From positions 234,731,803 to 234,795,802 of the forward strand of contig OV884059.1 of assembly GCA_930367215.1 (NCBI GenBank): DNA of 64,000 nt, in the 5' to 3' direction. The notes beneath the pieces are model-generated. The model saw only the letters and a list, made by a program, of their open reading frames with translations. It had not been told where the DNA came from and made no database searches. The DNA comes from Pollenia angustigena (lineage: Eukaryota > Arthropoda > Insecta > Diptera > Polleniidae). Within the stretch, counting starts at the first letter, position 1, and every line of letters begins with the position of its first letter. Below are positions 1-11,086 of the stretch, piece after piece. The position numbers and the translations under genes were made by a program.

Positions 1-1511
1 ATTTTTTATTATTTATTTTGCTGTCACTTACAATTACTTAACAAGTTTTTGATTTTAAAAAACTGAGCCGCAACAGAACAGAAAAACTAATCAATTTCAT
101 AGGTTTTGTAATAACAAAAACAGAAAGTAAAGACTAATTCTGCCTTTATTCCTTCAATATTTTCCCGGAATATTTTCTATGCACTATCAGAATTTTTCAT
201 TCAACAAAAAAAAAAATTGATTCAATTATCACATTAATTAAATTGAAATGCTTTTAAAACTTTTTTTTTTTTAATTTATAAAAAACTACTGATCATTTTT
301 TCTGTGTACATAACATCTGTCATCAGTCAAGTTCAAGCTGTTTACAATTATACAATGTAATGTTCCATACATTCATCCCGGGTGGTGTAGGGATAATCTC
401 AAAGAAAATTTCACCTTTGGGTGTTACATTTTCCCAAGCAAATTAAGTCTGTGCATAGCTGGGCTCCGCCAAAGATCCAAAAGGTAGGGCTCTTAAGATC
501 TGCTTGATATCTTGAGACCGAAGTTTTTACAGAGCACCTTCTTCATCTAGCACCACCCGAGTAGAACCCGAGGAATGCAAGGCACCGGTCTGACTGTTGT
601 TTGTGGCCCTTGTTAGTGTGCTTTGTATAATTTTCGTCGGATCTTAGAAGCACAGATATGGGAGTGGTTGGTAAACGCATTGTTTGTCACCGAGTGGGTC
701 AGGTCCTCCATGAGATTAGGCCATATTGCATGTCCTTTTATTTATAATTTTCATCTTGTTCCTAATCGATAGGCCTTTTTAACAAATTAAAAATGTTGAT
801 GATACAAATTTCGCTTATACTTGGTTTTTTAAGTTTTAAGATAAGAAGCGCTTAATGAAAGACCCTGTTTAGGCAATCATTTTATTTTATTTCTTTGTGG
901 CATCCATTAATTTATCATAATATGGTTACGTAAATTAGAGTACAGAAGTGATTTAGTCATAACTCTAACCCCAGTTACAATAGACAAAATCCATCCGTTC
1001 GATATGACAGGAAATATTTAGGTTTTTTTTTAAATTATTTAAAAATTAAATAATATTTTAGACAAAAGGTCAACAAAACTGATTCTTTTATTTCGTAGGT
1101 TGCACTTTGTTTTTATTTTTGTAAAGTCATTCTAAAACTAAAACAATTTAATAGAAATGTTTTCGTAGATTCCAATTCGTTTTATATTTTTTATACCCTC
1201 AAACGTGGTCGTGGTCGAGTTACTTGATGACTTTGTTTTTATAAAGTTTTTGTCCCGGTAACTGGGTCAGATGTCAACATAAGTGGTTTTAAGTGTGTGT
1301 ACTTCTCTGGGCAACAAAAACAAAATGTCATCATTATGATGATGATGATGATGATGATGAAAAGTAACATTGTTTCCTTTGTACACAGGCAAGATAAAGA
1401 AAGGAAATAAAACTGTATTATAAGCTTTTAATAATGTAGATGAAAGTTTGAATTGCACACATCGCTATCAAAAATGTATGCATTCTTATAAATATGTACA
1501 GTGACTTTAAC
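1..1511. other. AT-rich noncoding stretch
   Basis: No gene was recognised. The block at about 365-720 is richer in GC than its surroundings and could be part of an old retroelement, but no frame or termini were found. A pure ATG trinucleotide microsatellite of about eight units lies at 1336-1360; read on the minus strand it gives a run of eight histidines in a short spurious frame. Confidence 0.5.
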
Positions 1512-1943
1512 AATTGAAGCACAGCCGCGCGCGAATAACGTTGTAAAAGCCACTTTTTGCAAAATGAGTTTTTTTGCAAATTATCGTTCCCATTACTCTC
1601 TTACATTGTTTAAATGTCATATCATCCAAAATTATGCACCTTTACCTCTTCAAAATGCAATGCAAAGAGCCAGCCAATGAAAGAACCTTGTAAGTTACTG
1701 AAAAAATTATACAATCTAATGACATCGCGATTGTGGATATGAAACGTTTTTCCACTAAAAAAAAGCTATAAACTGCAAATTTGCATGTTATTTTAAATTC
1801 AAATATCTTGATATTTTGCATACAAGTTTTTATTATCATTAATTTTGATAATCTAAAAAAAAATTAAAAACGTTTTTTTTTTTGCTCTCCTGAAAAATAA
1901 TTATTTTGTCACTTACAATGTTATTCGCAGCTGTGCTTCAATT
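1512..1943. mobile_element. MITE with ~30-bp inverted ends
   Basis: The left end (ATTGAAGCACAGC, then GCGAATAACGTTGTAA) is repeated inverted at the right end (TTACAATGTTATTCGC, then GCTGTGCTTCAAT). The left arm has a few extra CG dinucleotides. Length is about 432 bp with no convincing frame inside, so this is a non-autonomous DNA transposon. No clear target duplication was found, so the superfamily is unknown. Confidence 0.6.
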
Positions 1944-2386
1944 ATCCGACAGTTGTTAGTATTTTATTATTACAACTGATCATAAAGAGGGTATTAACTC
2001 AAAATCTAAATGTTCAGTAGAAGCAGAACTATGTTTATTTATATACGTATGTAAATATGTATACAAAACCCTTTGGTCCGAGTACGCGTAACTAAAACTC
2101 AAGAACCGTTGGACCGATTTATACCAAATTTGGACAATAAATTTGTTTAGTCTGAAACCAAGTTTCTCTTAAGGTTAATCTCGAAAGTTGTCGTGATATT
2201 TGAAATTTTTTAATATGTGGTTCGATTTGATTGAAACTCACATAATATACATATATATATTTATTATACAAAAATTAGTTTGCTGGTAAAAATAGAAAAA
2301 CCAGTATTTACATTTTATTTTGTACACCCCTGGCAGCGCCGAGGTTTAATACAAAAGGCATATAAAAAAGAATTTTTTAATTATCT
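1944..2386. other. Intergenic or intronic, nothing recognised
   Basis: AT-rich. The piece near 2090-2200, containing GGACCGATTTATACCAAATTT, resembles tails of old dispersed repeats, but no boundaries are visible. Confidence 0.4.
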
Positions 2387-2581
2387 GGGGTCTAATCACC
2401 GCATACGATATCGAGTAAAATTTATCGAAATTATTTATTTTGGTATCATGAAACTCGAAATCTAATAAATGTATAGAATTTGAAATAATAGCATTCAAAT
2501 TCGATACGTCAGTGTCTATCGTATGCAAAAAAAATCGATTGTTTATTCGATACGATAGTATCAACACCAAAAAGTAGACCC
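2387..2581. mobile_element. ~200-bp MITE, copy A
   Basis: The ends are an imperfect inverted repeat starting GGGGTCTAATCACCG and ending in GTAGACCC. The same ~200-bp unit recurs at 51663-51864, including the shared internal string ACGTCAGTGTCTATCGTATG. Two copies with matching ends support a short non-autonomous DNA transposon. It holds no coding sequence. Confidence 0.65.
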
Positions 2582-3254
2582 AACGATATTTTTACAGCAG
2601 TTAGATGTGTAAATTTTTTTAAAAAGTGCAAAAAAAATGTCGAGTTCATTCTTTATGATCGTGAATAATTTTCCCTTGTACTTTTCAAATATTTGCGGTC
2701 ATGAAAAACTCCCACGAAAAAAATTTTTTAAGGTAATGCAAGGCCGAATAATAATGGGAAAATGTGTTCGCTGCATAAAATCCCCCTTATCGTAAGTAGT
2801 TATTTCCCCCGTAATTTTTTCAATTTTACTTTGATTTTCTCAGATTTTTTTGCTGGAGAACAGAACATTTATGTGAGTAGTTCTTCAAATAATTAAAAAG
2901 TTTTAGTTTACAAAATTAATTCTATAGGCAAGATCCATTAAAAAAAAGCACAAACTTATATATTGCTCAACAGAACGCAAAACAAAAGGTCGATTGTCGG
3001 CGGATTTGTGAAGCTTTCGAAAGACGTGGTGGCAAAATTTTGGAAATTATTTTACTTCTTAAAAAAATTAAATAGTGCAATAAACTAAAGTTGCAGTCAA
3101 ACTATCATTCTAAATCTTGATATTTTACGTGAATTGTTTTGAACGAAAATTTCCTTGATTTTTAATTTTTTTTAATCTTTCTTATTTTTTACATTCACTG
3201 AGAACTGATAACGCGAGAAATTTCTCAGATTCACGATAGCATTTTTCCCTTTGA
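2582..3254. other. Noncoding, nothing recognised
   Basis: AT-rich sequence with homopolymer runs; no frame, repeat end or RNA gene could be supported. Confidence 0.4.
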
Positions 3255-3287
3255 GGGTGTGTGTGAAACGGTAGCAAAGTACTCATG

Positions 3288-3512
3288 CCAGGTATATTTA
3301 CACAAGGTAAACTCGTTGGCCCATATGTTTGTCAGCTGATTACCCCTAGTTGGAACCTTAACGTCAAATTTCGTGTATATGAGAAAAAATTTGTACATGT
3401 GTGCGTTAAATTGTTTTTGTTTTATATGAAGACAATTTTGACAATTCGGTTCCTTTTATAGAGCAGCATTTATACACTCCCAAATGAGTCTACCTTGTGT
3501 AAATATACCTTG
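3288..3512. mobile_element. hAT-type MITE nested in the 3255-4014 element
   Basis: Inverted ends: AGGTATATTTACACAAGGTA on the left, and on the right TACCTTGTGTAAATATACCT. The flanking octamers TACTCATG (3280-3287) and TAGTCATG (3513-3520) match at 7 of 8 positions, which fits an 8-bp hAT-type target duplication. No coding sequence. Confidence 0.7.
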
Positions 3513-3664
3513 TAGTCATGGAAGTAAAATTTTGACACTATTGAGGTGAATAAAATTTCACTAGCCCTAGGGGCTAGTATAAATTTTGACATTAGTGTAG
3601 AAATTTTTGACAACCACAAAATTATTTTTTTTCATCAAATTTGTTTAAACAAAATAAAAATAAT

Positions 3665-3712
3665 ATGGAAGCAGAACCAGCGGCAAAAAAATTAAAAAGA
3701 ATTATACAAGAT
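3665..3712 (+). pseudogene. Relic first exon of a transposon ORF
   Basis: An ATG opens 16 codons reading MEAEPAAKKLKRIIQD, directly followed by a consensus donor GTAAGT at 3713. The only nearby acceptor (ATATCAG at about 3772-3778) would join four more codons (NELI) and a lysine before a stop. The Lys/Arg-rich, charged start is unlike the surrounding AT-rich noise. It sits inside the deleted 3255-4014 element, so the reading is a leftover first exon of that transposon's protein. This is an inference without a database match. Confidence 0.35.
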
Positions 3713-4245
3713 GTAAGTATTTTAATATGAATAAGCTTCTTTGCCCACACTTTTTGTAAAAATTGTTAATATATCAGAACGAACTCATCAAATAGTTGGG
3801 ACGATCTCATTTCCAACAGAATTGAAATGATTATTGGTAAACGTTTGTTTAATTTATTCATTTTCACAAAACTTTTAGTAATTCTTTTTTTCTTTATGTC
3901 AAAATTTTACGTTGTCAAAAATGTTACAATTTCACTCAGCACAAATATGAAAATTTTCTACCACAAACAAATTTCATTTCACCATAGAACTTTGCTACCG
4001 TTTCACACACACCCTGCGGTGAATAAAAACTTCATGTAAAAAAAATCCACTTGGTATTCACAATAGGGGTGATTGTTTATTGTTCTCTTTTGATGCACTT
4101 GCTATTACAATAAATAATCATGCATTGTTTCATTAAATAAGCCATTTAGCTATAAGCCATTTAAGTTTAACTTTTTCTAAAAAGCTATAATTGTAATTGG
4201 AAAACAACATTTTTTTGGGTTTTTTACCTGGAGTAAGCTTAACAG

Positions 4246-4803
4246 TACCCATGTTCTGTAACTTAAGTGAGAATATCTCACATCGAAATTTCTCGAAAAG
4301 TGAGAAAAAAGTGTGTCTGTAACTCATGTCAAAAACTATCAAGAGAAATTACGGTTACGTTATAAATGTCATAAGATTGTAATCGAAGCCGATGTGACAT
4401 TGCAGGCGTTGAGAACGCCAGTAACACATATCGTTGACGGCGGCCAAAATTGACACAGCGGCGAAAATACAGCTGTTGGCTATACCAAATAATGTAAAGT
4501 GCAACTTTAATGTTTGTTCTTTACAAACGATTTTTATTCGTTTTTAAGTGGTAAAATTATTTTTCGCCCCATTTTTTTCGTGAGTTTATTTGATAGTTCA
4601 AAGCGGGAACCTTCCCACAAAAATGTTACACACACTTTTTCTGTAAATTGGCGAGTAATTTCCTTACGTGACAACTAGTACTCGCCAAAAAAAAATTACA
4701 GACACAGTTTAGTGAGAAAAACAGCTGTTTATTTCAAAATATGGCATTTTACACTTTCCAATCGAAAAGTTTTTCGACGCGAGAGTTACAGAACGGGCCC
4801 ATG
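4246..4803. mobile_element. Possible old MITE
   Basis: The left end ACCCATGTTCTGTAACTT is roughly inverted at the right end (AGTTACAGAACGGGCCCATG), and GTGAGAA-type strings follow both ends. About 560 bp with no coding content. The match is imperfect and no target duplication is seen. Confidence 0.4.
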
Positions 4804-4822
4804 CTCATACCAAATTAAAAAA

Positions 4823-6079
4823 AACAAGTTAGAGTGCTATATTCGGCTGTGCCGAATCTTTGATACCCTCCACCGACAGTTCGAATGTTTAAGGAGTAAT
4901 ATCTGTATGATGTTATTATTATCTTAAACTGTGACGATTTGTTATTAATTATGGATTTAGGCGACTAAACTGTTTTCCGGTAGTAGGGTTTATATGGGGC
5001 CTAGGGTAAATTATGGACCGATCTTCACGAAATTTCACAGTCTTTTTCCCAGTTCTATAAAACTTTGATGTACCAAATTTTGTTATGATAGCATTATTTT
5101 TTACGGATTTAGGCGTACTAAACTGTTTTCCGGGAGTAAGGTTTATATGGGGCCCAGGGTAAGTTATAGACCGATCTTCACGAAATAACACAATTTTATT
5201 TCTTGTCCAATAAAACTTTGATGTACCAAATTTTGTTATGATAGCACTATTTTTTACGTTTTTAGGCGTACTAAGTTGTTTTAAGGGAGTAAAGTTTATA
5301 TGGGGCCTATGGTAAATTATGAACCGATCTTCACGAAATTTCTAAGATTTATTTTTAGTTCTATAAAACTTTGATGTACCAAATTTTGTTATGATAGCAT
5401 TATTTTTTACGTTTTTAGCCGTACTAAGTTGTTTTCCGGAAGTAGGTTTTATATGGGGCCTATGGTAAATTATGGACCGATCTTCACGAAACTTAACAGT
5501 TTAATTTCTAGTCCTATGTAACTGTGACTTGCCAAAATTTGTAATGATAGCATTGTTAGTTAGGGTTTTAGGCTTAATATACTGTTTTCCGGGAGTAGGG
5601 CTTATATGGGGCCTAGGGTAAATTATTGACGGATCTTCACGAAATTTCACAGCGTGATTTCCAGTTGAATAAAACGAATTGATGCGAAATATTATATCAT
5701 TCTGTGCATATTTCCACCATTTATGTTAGTTTTTGTAACAAAATTATCAATTTTTTTTAGGTGGTGGTTCCACATTTTGATTCATAGCTCAGATCCTATT
5801 GAACCGATTTTGCTGAATTTCAATCCCAAACTGCTTAGGATAACTACAAGCAATTTAACACCAAGTTTGTTGATTTCTTTTGAGTTTTTCGAAAGTGAGC
5901 GTGTTTTCAACAGACGGACAGACGGACAGACAGACGGACATGGCTAAATCGACTTAGAATTATTCAAGGACCCAGAATATATATACTTTATAGGGTCTGA
6001 GATGAATAGTAAAAAAGTTTCACACGGAATGACAAACTGAATATACCCTCTTCACAACTAATTGTGGTGGAGGGTATAA
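4823..6079 (+). repeat. Dispersed repeat with internal ~150-bp tandem units, copy A
   Basis: The left end (AACAAGTTAGAGTGC) is followed by a small hairpin, TTCGGCTGTGCCGAA, and TACCCTCCACC. The middle carries about five degenerate tandem units, each holding ACCGATCTTCACGAAATTT and ending near TTTTCCGG. The right part holds a GACGGACAGACGG cluster and the string AGAATATATATACTTTATAG, and ends GGTGGAGGGTATAA. Further copies lie at 15187-16121 (minus), 39537-40637 (plus) and, split, 24677-32700. Hairpin plus central tandem units recalls DINE-1/Helentron-type elements, but no Rep/helicase coding is present, so that assignment is tentative. Confidence 0.6.
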
Positions 6080-7255
6080 AAAATGTCATGAAGAACATAG
6101 ATAGTGGTAGCAACAAACTTTCTTCGAGGCTAATGTTGTTGACTCGAAGAGCTAAAATATTGCCATATGGCTATTTCCAAAAAACGTCAACCACAAAAAA
6201 TGGAAAAAAAATTTTTCTTTTCAAGATTTATTTAGAGAATTGCTCATATTTTTTTAATATATGCGTATAAATTAATTGATCCGAAAAAAAAAGATAAATG
6301 GTAAACGAAGTACTACAACTTTAAGCACATAATTGTGTATATTAGCAAATATGCATTTGGAACAACAATACTCTAATCTAAGGCATATTTATGATCTGAA
6401 AAACATTTTTTATTAAGTTTCTTATATAAAGGATTATAAATAGCAACATAAAAAAATTTTAAATCATGGTGGAAAAATCGTCCCGTTTACAATTTCTTTA
6501 ACAATTTATTTAAAAAAATGTAATTCATATTTTATTTTGAAATCGAAACCATTTTTAGGGCTCATTAGTACGCAACATTTTAAAATTAATCCCAATAAAA
6601 TATTGTGTAAGGTTTCGCAGAAATCACTGTTTAAACGGTTACCCCTTAAAACTCACTTCCGTTTTTGTCCCGTTTACAATCACTGGTTTTTTGGAATTAT
6701 CTCGGAAACCACTACAGTAAGCGAAAAATTGCATTTGCGGAAATTAAAGAGCTAATTGAGAGTTAAAAGAATCATTAATTTAAAAAATGAAAATCAGGTT
6801 GTTTTTTACAGTTTTGTCAATATAAACGTGTGCGAATGTCCCGTTTACAAACTTGGAAGTGCCCATATATCATATTCTTGTAAAAGGTTGTTTTTAAGAG
6901 ATAGTCATATGCAAACAAATTACATTTGAATAAATGGCTTGAAGGCAAACTTTGAGGGGCGGAGGCCCTCCCCCCCCCCCTATAACACAACTTATCGCTA
7001 CGAAATTTTTTTGTATTTTTTTACATAAAACTGAACCGATTTGGGGTGGGGAGAATATAAGAAATCAAAAAAAAAAGTTCTCCATACAACTAACGGCTAC
7101 GCTAATGTACATACATATGTACGTACCTACTTTGTACTGCTATGCTTTGAAATACGATTTTTATATATTTAAAAAAAAAGGTTTAGTTGAAAAAATAAAA
7201 ATTAAAAATTATAAAACTATTATTAAAAAGATTAATATAAATGTTTGATATTCTT
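6080..7255. other. Noncoding, nothing firmly recognised
   Basis: The string GTCCCGTTTACAA occurs three times (about 6480, 6667 and 6838), roughly 170-190 bp apart, perhaps a decayed tandem or transposon-internal motif. A C10 run lies near 6970. No gene was recognised. Confidence 0.4.
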
Positions 7256-7610
7256 TAATTAGGCTTGAGTTCATCAAATTTAATTTTCATTCAATTATTT
7301 TCACTGAGGGAAGGAATTTTACAACTTGGAATTTTTATTAAAATTTATTGATAATTTTTCTTGGCTGAGCTGGGATTTGAACCCGGGTTGATCTTTACAT
7401 GTTTCAAGAAACACCACTTTCTATCGTCAGAAGATCTTTGTGTTCTACCCACTGCACCACTGCGGTGCCCGTTAGCCAACAGTCAAACATCAATATTTAA
7501 CCAGTAGTACTGGTGGTTCGAAATTTGCTGTTATTATCACTTAAATTTCAAATTATATATTGCCTCCTTTTTCCTCTGTTTTTTCGTATTCTTTCTGTCA
7601 AATAAATGAA
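7256..7610 (-). mobile_element. tRNA-derived SINE, family 2, copy 1
   Basis: Read on the minus strand there is a tRNA-like segment with a Pol III A-box-like TGGTGCAGTGGGTAGAAC and a B-box GGTTCAAATCCC. A tail body follows, ending GAACTCAAGCCTAATT near 7256. A ~130-bp head precedes the tRNA part. The same body and head recur at 60962-61614. The tRNA-like part does not fold into a convincing functional tRNA, so a SINE is preferred over a tRNA gene. Confidence 0.7.
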
Positions 7611-8387
7611 ATGAAATATAAATGAAAATATTAAATGGTCGATGTCGATGTTTTTTACTTTAGACGCCGATGTATCGCCGATATATCGTCCATCAAAACA
7701 TCGATGTTAATATCGATGTTTATGACCGATACATCGATGTTTTTTAAACATCGACTTATCGTTTGCATCCAAAGTCTTTTTTTCAACATACAAAAAGTCG
7801 CTGCTGAAAGCATTTGAGGAAATATTTTTATTACTTTTCACCTACAAGGACCTTAAAAAAGTAAAGCAATTAAATTTTTGTATACTTCTTTAGCAAAGCA
7901 TGGATAAGTAAAATATTTGCTAAATTCTTACCAAATATTTTATTTATTTTAACAACGTAAACCACTTAAACTACTTTTCAACATTTTCCATTTCATTCGT
8001 AATCCTTGCAAATCGATATTCATTTTTATCAATCGTTAAAGTTGACTCTGAGAGCTTAAAAAAAGAAACAAAACAAAAAAAAAATAAATCTCAATTTATT
8101 TCAGTTGTAAATTTTCCACACGACTTATCCTTTCTCAGCAGCACCAACATGCTCGAAGTAATAGAGATTTTGAATTTTAAGGCTGATACCGATACGAGTA
8201 TAATAAAACAAAATTCGTTTATGTGGCTCGAATAACTGGCTGAAAAAGAACAAAATATGTGTTAGAAAAAAAAAAAGTTTATTAATTACTTTTGACAGAA
8301 TTCTGCATTCATTTATATTTCAAAATTGCCAGGAAAACTTTCATGCTTCTGTTAAGTTTGTAAAAATGTGCATTAGTTTAAAGAATA
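7611..8387. other. Noncoding; CATCGATG-rich patch
   Basis: From about 7630 to 7765 the sequence is packed with variants of CATCGATG and ATATCG. This resembles the motif-dense subterminal regions of the hAT elements at 9358 and 41428, but no transposon end (CCCAGCACTA) is present, so it may be a decayed end. The remainder shows nothing recognisable. Confidence 0.4.
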
Positions 8388-8517
8388 CACAGAGAGAAAA
8401 AAAAATTAAAATGCAGGTGTTAGATATTAAAAATCGTTACTAAATTCTGTGGTTAAGAAAACTACTCTTATTAATTAACCACTATTGTAAATTTAAATCG
8501 TAAAAATTTTCTGCGTG
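8388..8517. mobile_element. Short TA-flanked MITE, CACGCAGA family
   Basis: A 130-bp element with ends CACAGAGAGAAAAA and, inverted, TTTTCTGCGTG. TA dinucleotides sit directly outside both ends (8386-8387 and 8518-8519), as for Tc1/mariner-type insertions. Its ends resemble the larger elements at 9250-10544 and 18661-19542. Confidence 0.55.
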
Positions 8518-9249
8518 TACATGACTTGCTTTAAAATTCAAAACAGGTCTGCATACTTTTCACTCTTCTTGCATTTATTTCAAATCACTTTTAACAGACA
8601 GGTTTCCTACATTTCACTGAAACAAGGTGGATAAGAAAGAGCTGCAATTTTGGTACACTAAGTGGAATAACACCTAGCAAATGTGTCCCTTAATGCTTGG
8701 AACACAATTGAATCGTACGTTCGTCGTAAGAACATAGGACGTAACGAGATAAATTTCTAAAAACACGCTCTATTTACCCACAATTCCATCGTAGACGTAC
8801 GACGATTTGTATTAAATATTACACGTTTTTATTTCATACGGTGCAATTGTGTTGAGGAGCTATTTTCAAACACATTATGGTTATTTCAATTATATCATTG
8901 TTACAGGCAACAATATAAATAAGCGGGTTATTTATGGTTAATACGAAAATTAGCTACAAGTAAAATCAACTAAAATATCAAAAATAGAGTTTAAAAGGAG
9001 ACAAATTATAAGACAATGTACTTTAACAGAAGACAACTTAAAAGACACTGTCGCTCATACTGTCTTACACCATGATTTCCTGTAAATTGTCTTCTAGAAA
9101 ATCTAAAAGATAGAAGACAAGTCGTGCATACAGCATTGACGATGCCATCTGGCAATCTAGCCAACTGGGACGCGGTGAAGGCAGCGGTTGATTAGTACTA
9201 ATACTGTCTGCTGGTCCCAGCTGTTTGCATTCCAAGATTCGCAACCGTA
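8518..9249. other. Noncoding, nothing recognised
   Basis: AT-rich; some GTCTTC/GAAGAC-type strings recur around 9001-9120, but no termini or frame could be supported. Confidence 0.35.
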
Positions 9250-9357
9250 CACGCAGAAAAAAACATGTTTAAATATTGTCACCTCTAACAAAACTATTTT
9301 TAAAGAAAATTTTAAACATGTTATGTTTAATATAACCATATTATTGGCACCGACAAC

Positions 9358-10094
9358 TAGTGCTGGGAAACTATCGATAGACTATCGATATTGTCGATAG
9401 TCTTAAAATATCGAAAATATCGATAGGAAAAATAAAAATATCGATATTTTTATTATTTAAAATACAGCTATGAAGACATCTAACAGCAGCTATAGACACA
9501 CAGTTTTTTGCCGCATATTTTTACATGCTATTATTAATTCGCGCTGAATTACAGCAATGAATACAAACAACAAGAATGGCAAGTGGTATGGATTGCTTAG
9601 CAGTGCTTTTTACTGTTAATTAAAGGCCTTTAAGTCGAAATTTGTACATGTTTATATAGGGACTGAAATGTCAAATATTTTTTTAATCTTGTAAAAAAAA
9701 TCCCAATCCAAATGCAATTGCAAGCATAGGACAAAACAATGAACGACCATTAGAGGATAAGTCCGCTAGATTGATTACCTTTTTGGGTTTAGAATTTAGA
9801 AAATTTTTTAAAGTTGCAATGGAATATCTTATTGGCCCTGTTACTTCGGTTCCTTCAGAAAGGTACTTATCAATTTTTAAAAAACTGCCATCCAAAATAA
9901 CGTGCGTATATACATACGTCTGATACATTCGATAAAGTGATAAAAACAACGGACTGTAACCTTATAAAAAAAATTTAAAGTTTTCCTGCACAAGTACAAA
10001 CATTCAGTCGATAGTAATATCGATATATCGATAGTGAAATCTGAACTATCGATAAATATCGATAGTAGAAAATATCGATAGTATCCCAGCACTA
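9358..10094 (+). mobile_element. hAT element with TATCGATA clusters, copy 1
   Basis: Ends TAGTGCTGGG and CCCAGCACTA are flanked by a perfect 8-bp duplication CCGACAAC (9350-9357, 10095-10102), diagnostic of hAT-type insertion. The octamer TATCGATA occurs about four times in the first 100 bp and five times in the last 90 bp. The middle keeps a scrap of transposase C-terminus (9822-9882). A second copy, inverted relative to this one, lies at 41428-42278. The two are internally deleted and non-autonomous. Confidence 0.85.
9822..9882 (+). pseudogene. hAT transposase C-terminal scrap
   Basis: About 20 codons read with SVPSER followed by YLSIF. This matches the conserved tail of hAT transposases (usual form SVPSER-VFS, part of the hATC dimerisation region). 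Stops occur on both sides, so only a fossil remains. It lies in the plus orientation of the 9358-10094 element and supports the hAT assignment made from ends and duplication. Confidence 0.6.
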
Positions 10095-10546
10095 CCGACA
10101 ACCATATTATGGTTTAATAAGTCCTTCATCAAGATGGTTAAATATGACAATATGTAATATGTTTTCAAATTCACAATAGTATTTCCTCTTTTCTAAGAGC
10201 AACATGATATGGTTGAAAAACAACCAAGCTATTTTAAGTCTTAAGCATATTTTAGTTATTATTAACCATGTTATGTTTGGAGGTAACCATTATATCGAGC
10301 CCTTACCGCGAAAATAACGTAAGCGACATGATTTTCAATTTTCGTTTTTTTAATAAATGACTTTATTGGCAACCCTTGCATCATCTCCTAAAACGTCAAG
10401 GTCACAAAATGGAGGGCTGATTTAACCATAATATGGTTGTCGGTGATAATAATATGTTTATATTAAACAAAACATGTTTATAATTTTCTTTAAAAATAGT
10501 TTTGTTGGAGGTGACCATATTTAAACATGTTTTTTCTTTGGGTGTA

Positions 10547-11082
10547 TAACGCAACAGATTGCCACAACTGTTGAATAGGTGAATTTAAGTTCGTTTGGAG
10601 ACAAGGTGAGATTTCCAAACATTGTTCAGTTGACCATAGGTTTAACTAGCTTTATTTATGCGTTTTACAACCTTCTCTTTCGAGCCACCAGTAGTTGTTC
10701 TTTAGCTACACAGGTAGCAGAATGATTTGACATCTTCCATAGATTGTTGTTGAAGAGTTTTAATCCTTATAGATTTTGTTTTTGGTATATATTTTTTCCA
10801 GCCCACATTTTGCTTCTTCGGCTTCAATTAACCAAGCTGGTACATTTAAATTCAACTTAAGTCTCCATTGTAATAACTTAGCAAGATGGCCTCAATTTCA
10901 CAACAATACAACAACAACAGACAAAGCAATAACTGACAGCTGTTTTATGAAACCACCTTGTAAATAAAAACACTTTTTTTTGATATTTTTTTTTGTATTT
11001 AGTAGTGCTACCATACTTTAATCTTTATAAATAAGACTTTTCAAATAAAACTCAAAAAAAATAATTTGTATTTAAATACGAT
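10547..11082. other. Noncoding, nothing recognised
   Basis: No feature beyond short A/T runs was supported here. Confidence 0.35.
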
Positions 11083-11086
11083 TTAA

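Larger units (their letters stand above)
3255..4014 (+). mobile_element. Deleted DNA transposon with 26-bp TIRs
   Basis: The 26-bp left end (GGGTGTGTGTGAAACGGTAG, then CAAAGT) is exactly inverted at the right end (ACTTTGCTACCG, then TTTCACACACACCC). The element holds a second, nested MITE at 3288-3512 and a tiny ATG exon with a consensus 5' splice site at 3665. It is probably an internally deleted copy of a larger transposon that kept the first transposase exon. The flanks CCTTTGA and TGCGGTGA are not a clean duplication, so the superfamily is open. Confidence 0.65.
9250..10544. mobile_element. TA-flanked MITE with ~70-bp TIRs, split by a hAT
   Basis: The left arm starts CACGCAGAAAAAAACATG and continues through TCTAACAAAACTATTTTTAA. 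The right arm carries the inverse of this, ending CATGTTTTTTCTTTGGGTG. TA flanks both ends (9248-9249, 10545-10546). Without the 737-bp hAT at 9358-10094 and its duplication, the element is about 550 bp. No coding sequence of its own. Confidence 0.7.

Noticed and set aside
1267..1458. 63-codon minus-strand frame with a His8 run
   Set aside because: The His run is only the ATG/CAT microsatellite at 1336-1360; nothing around it looks like protein.
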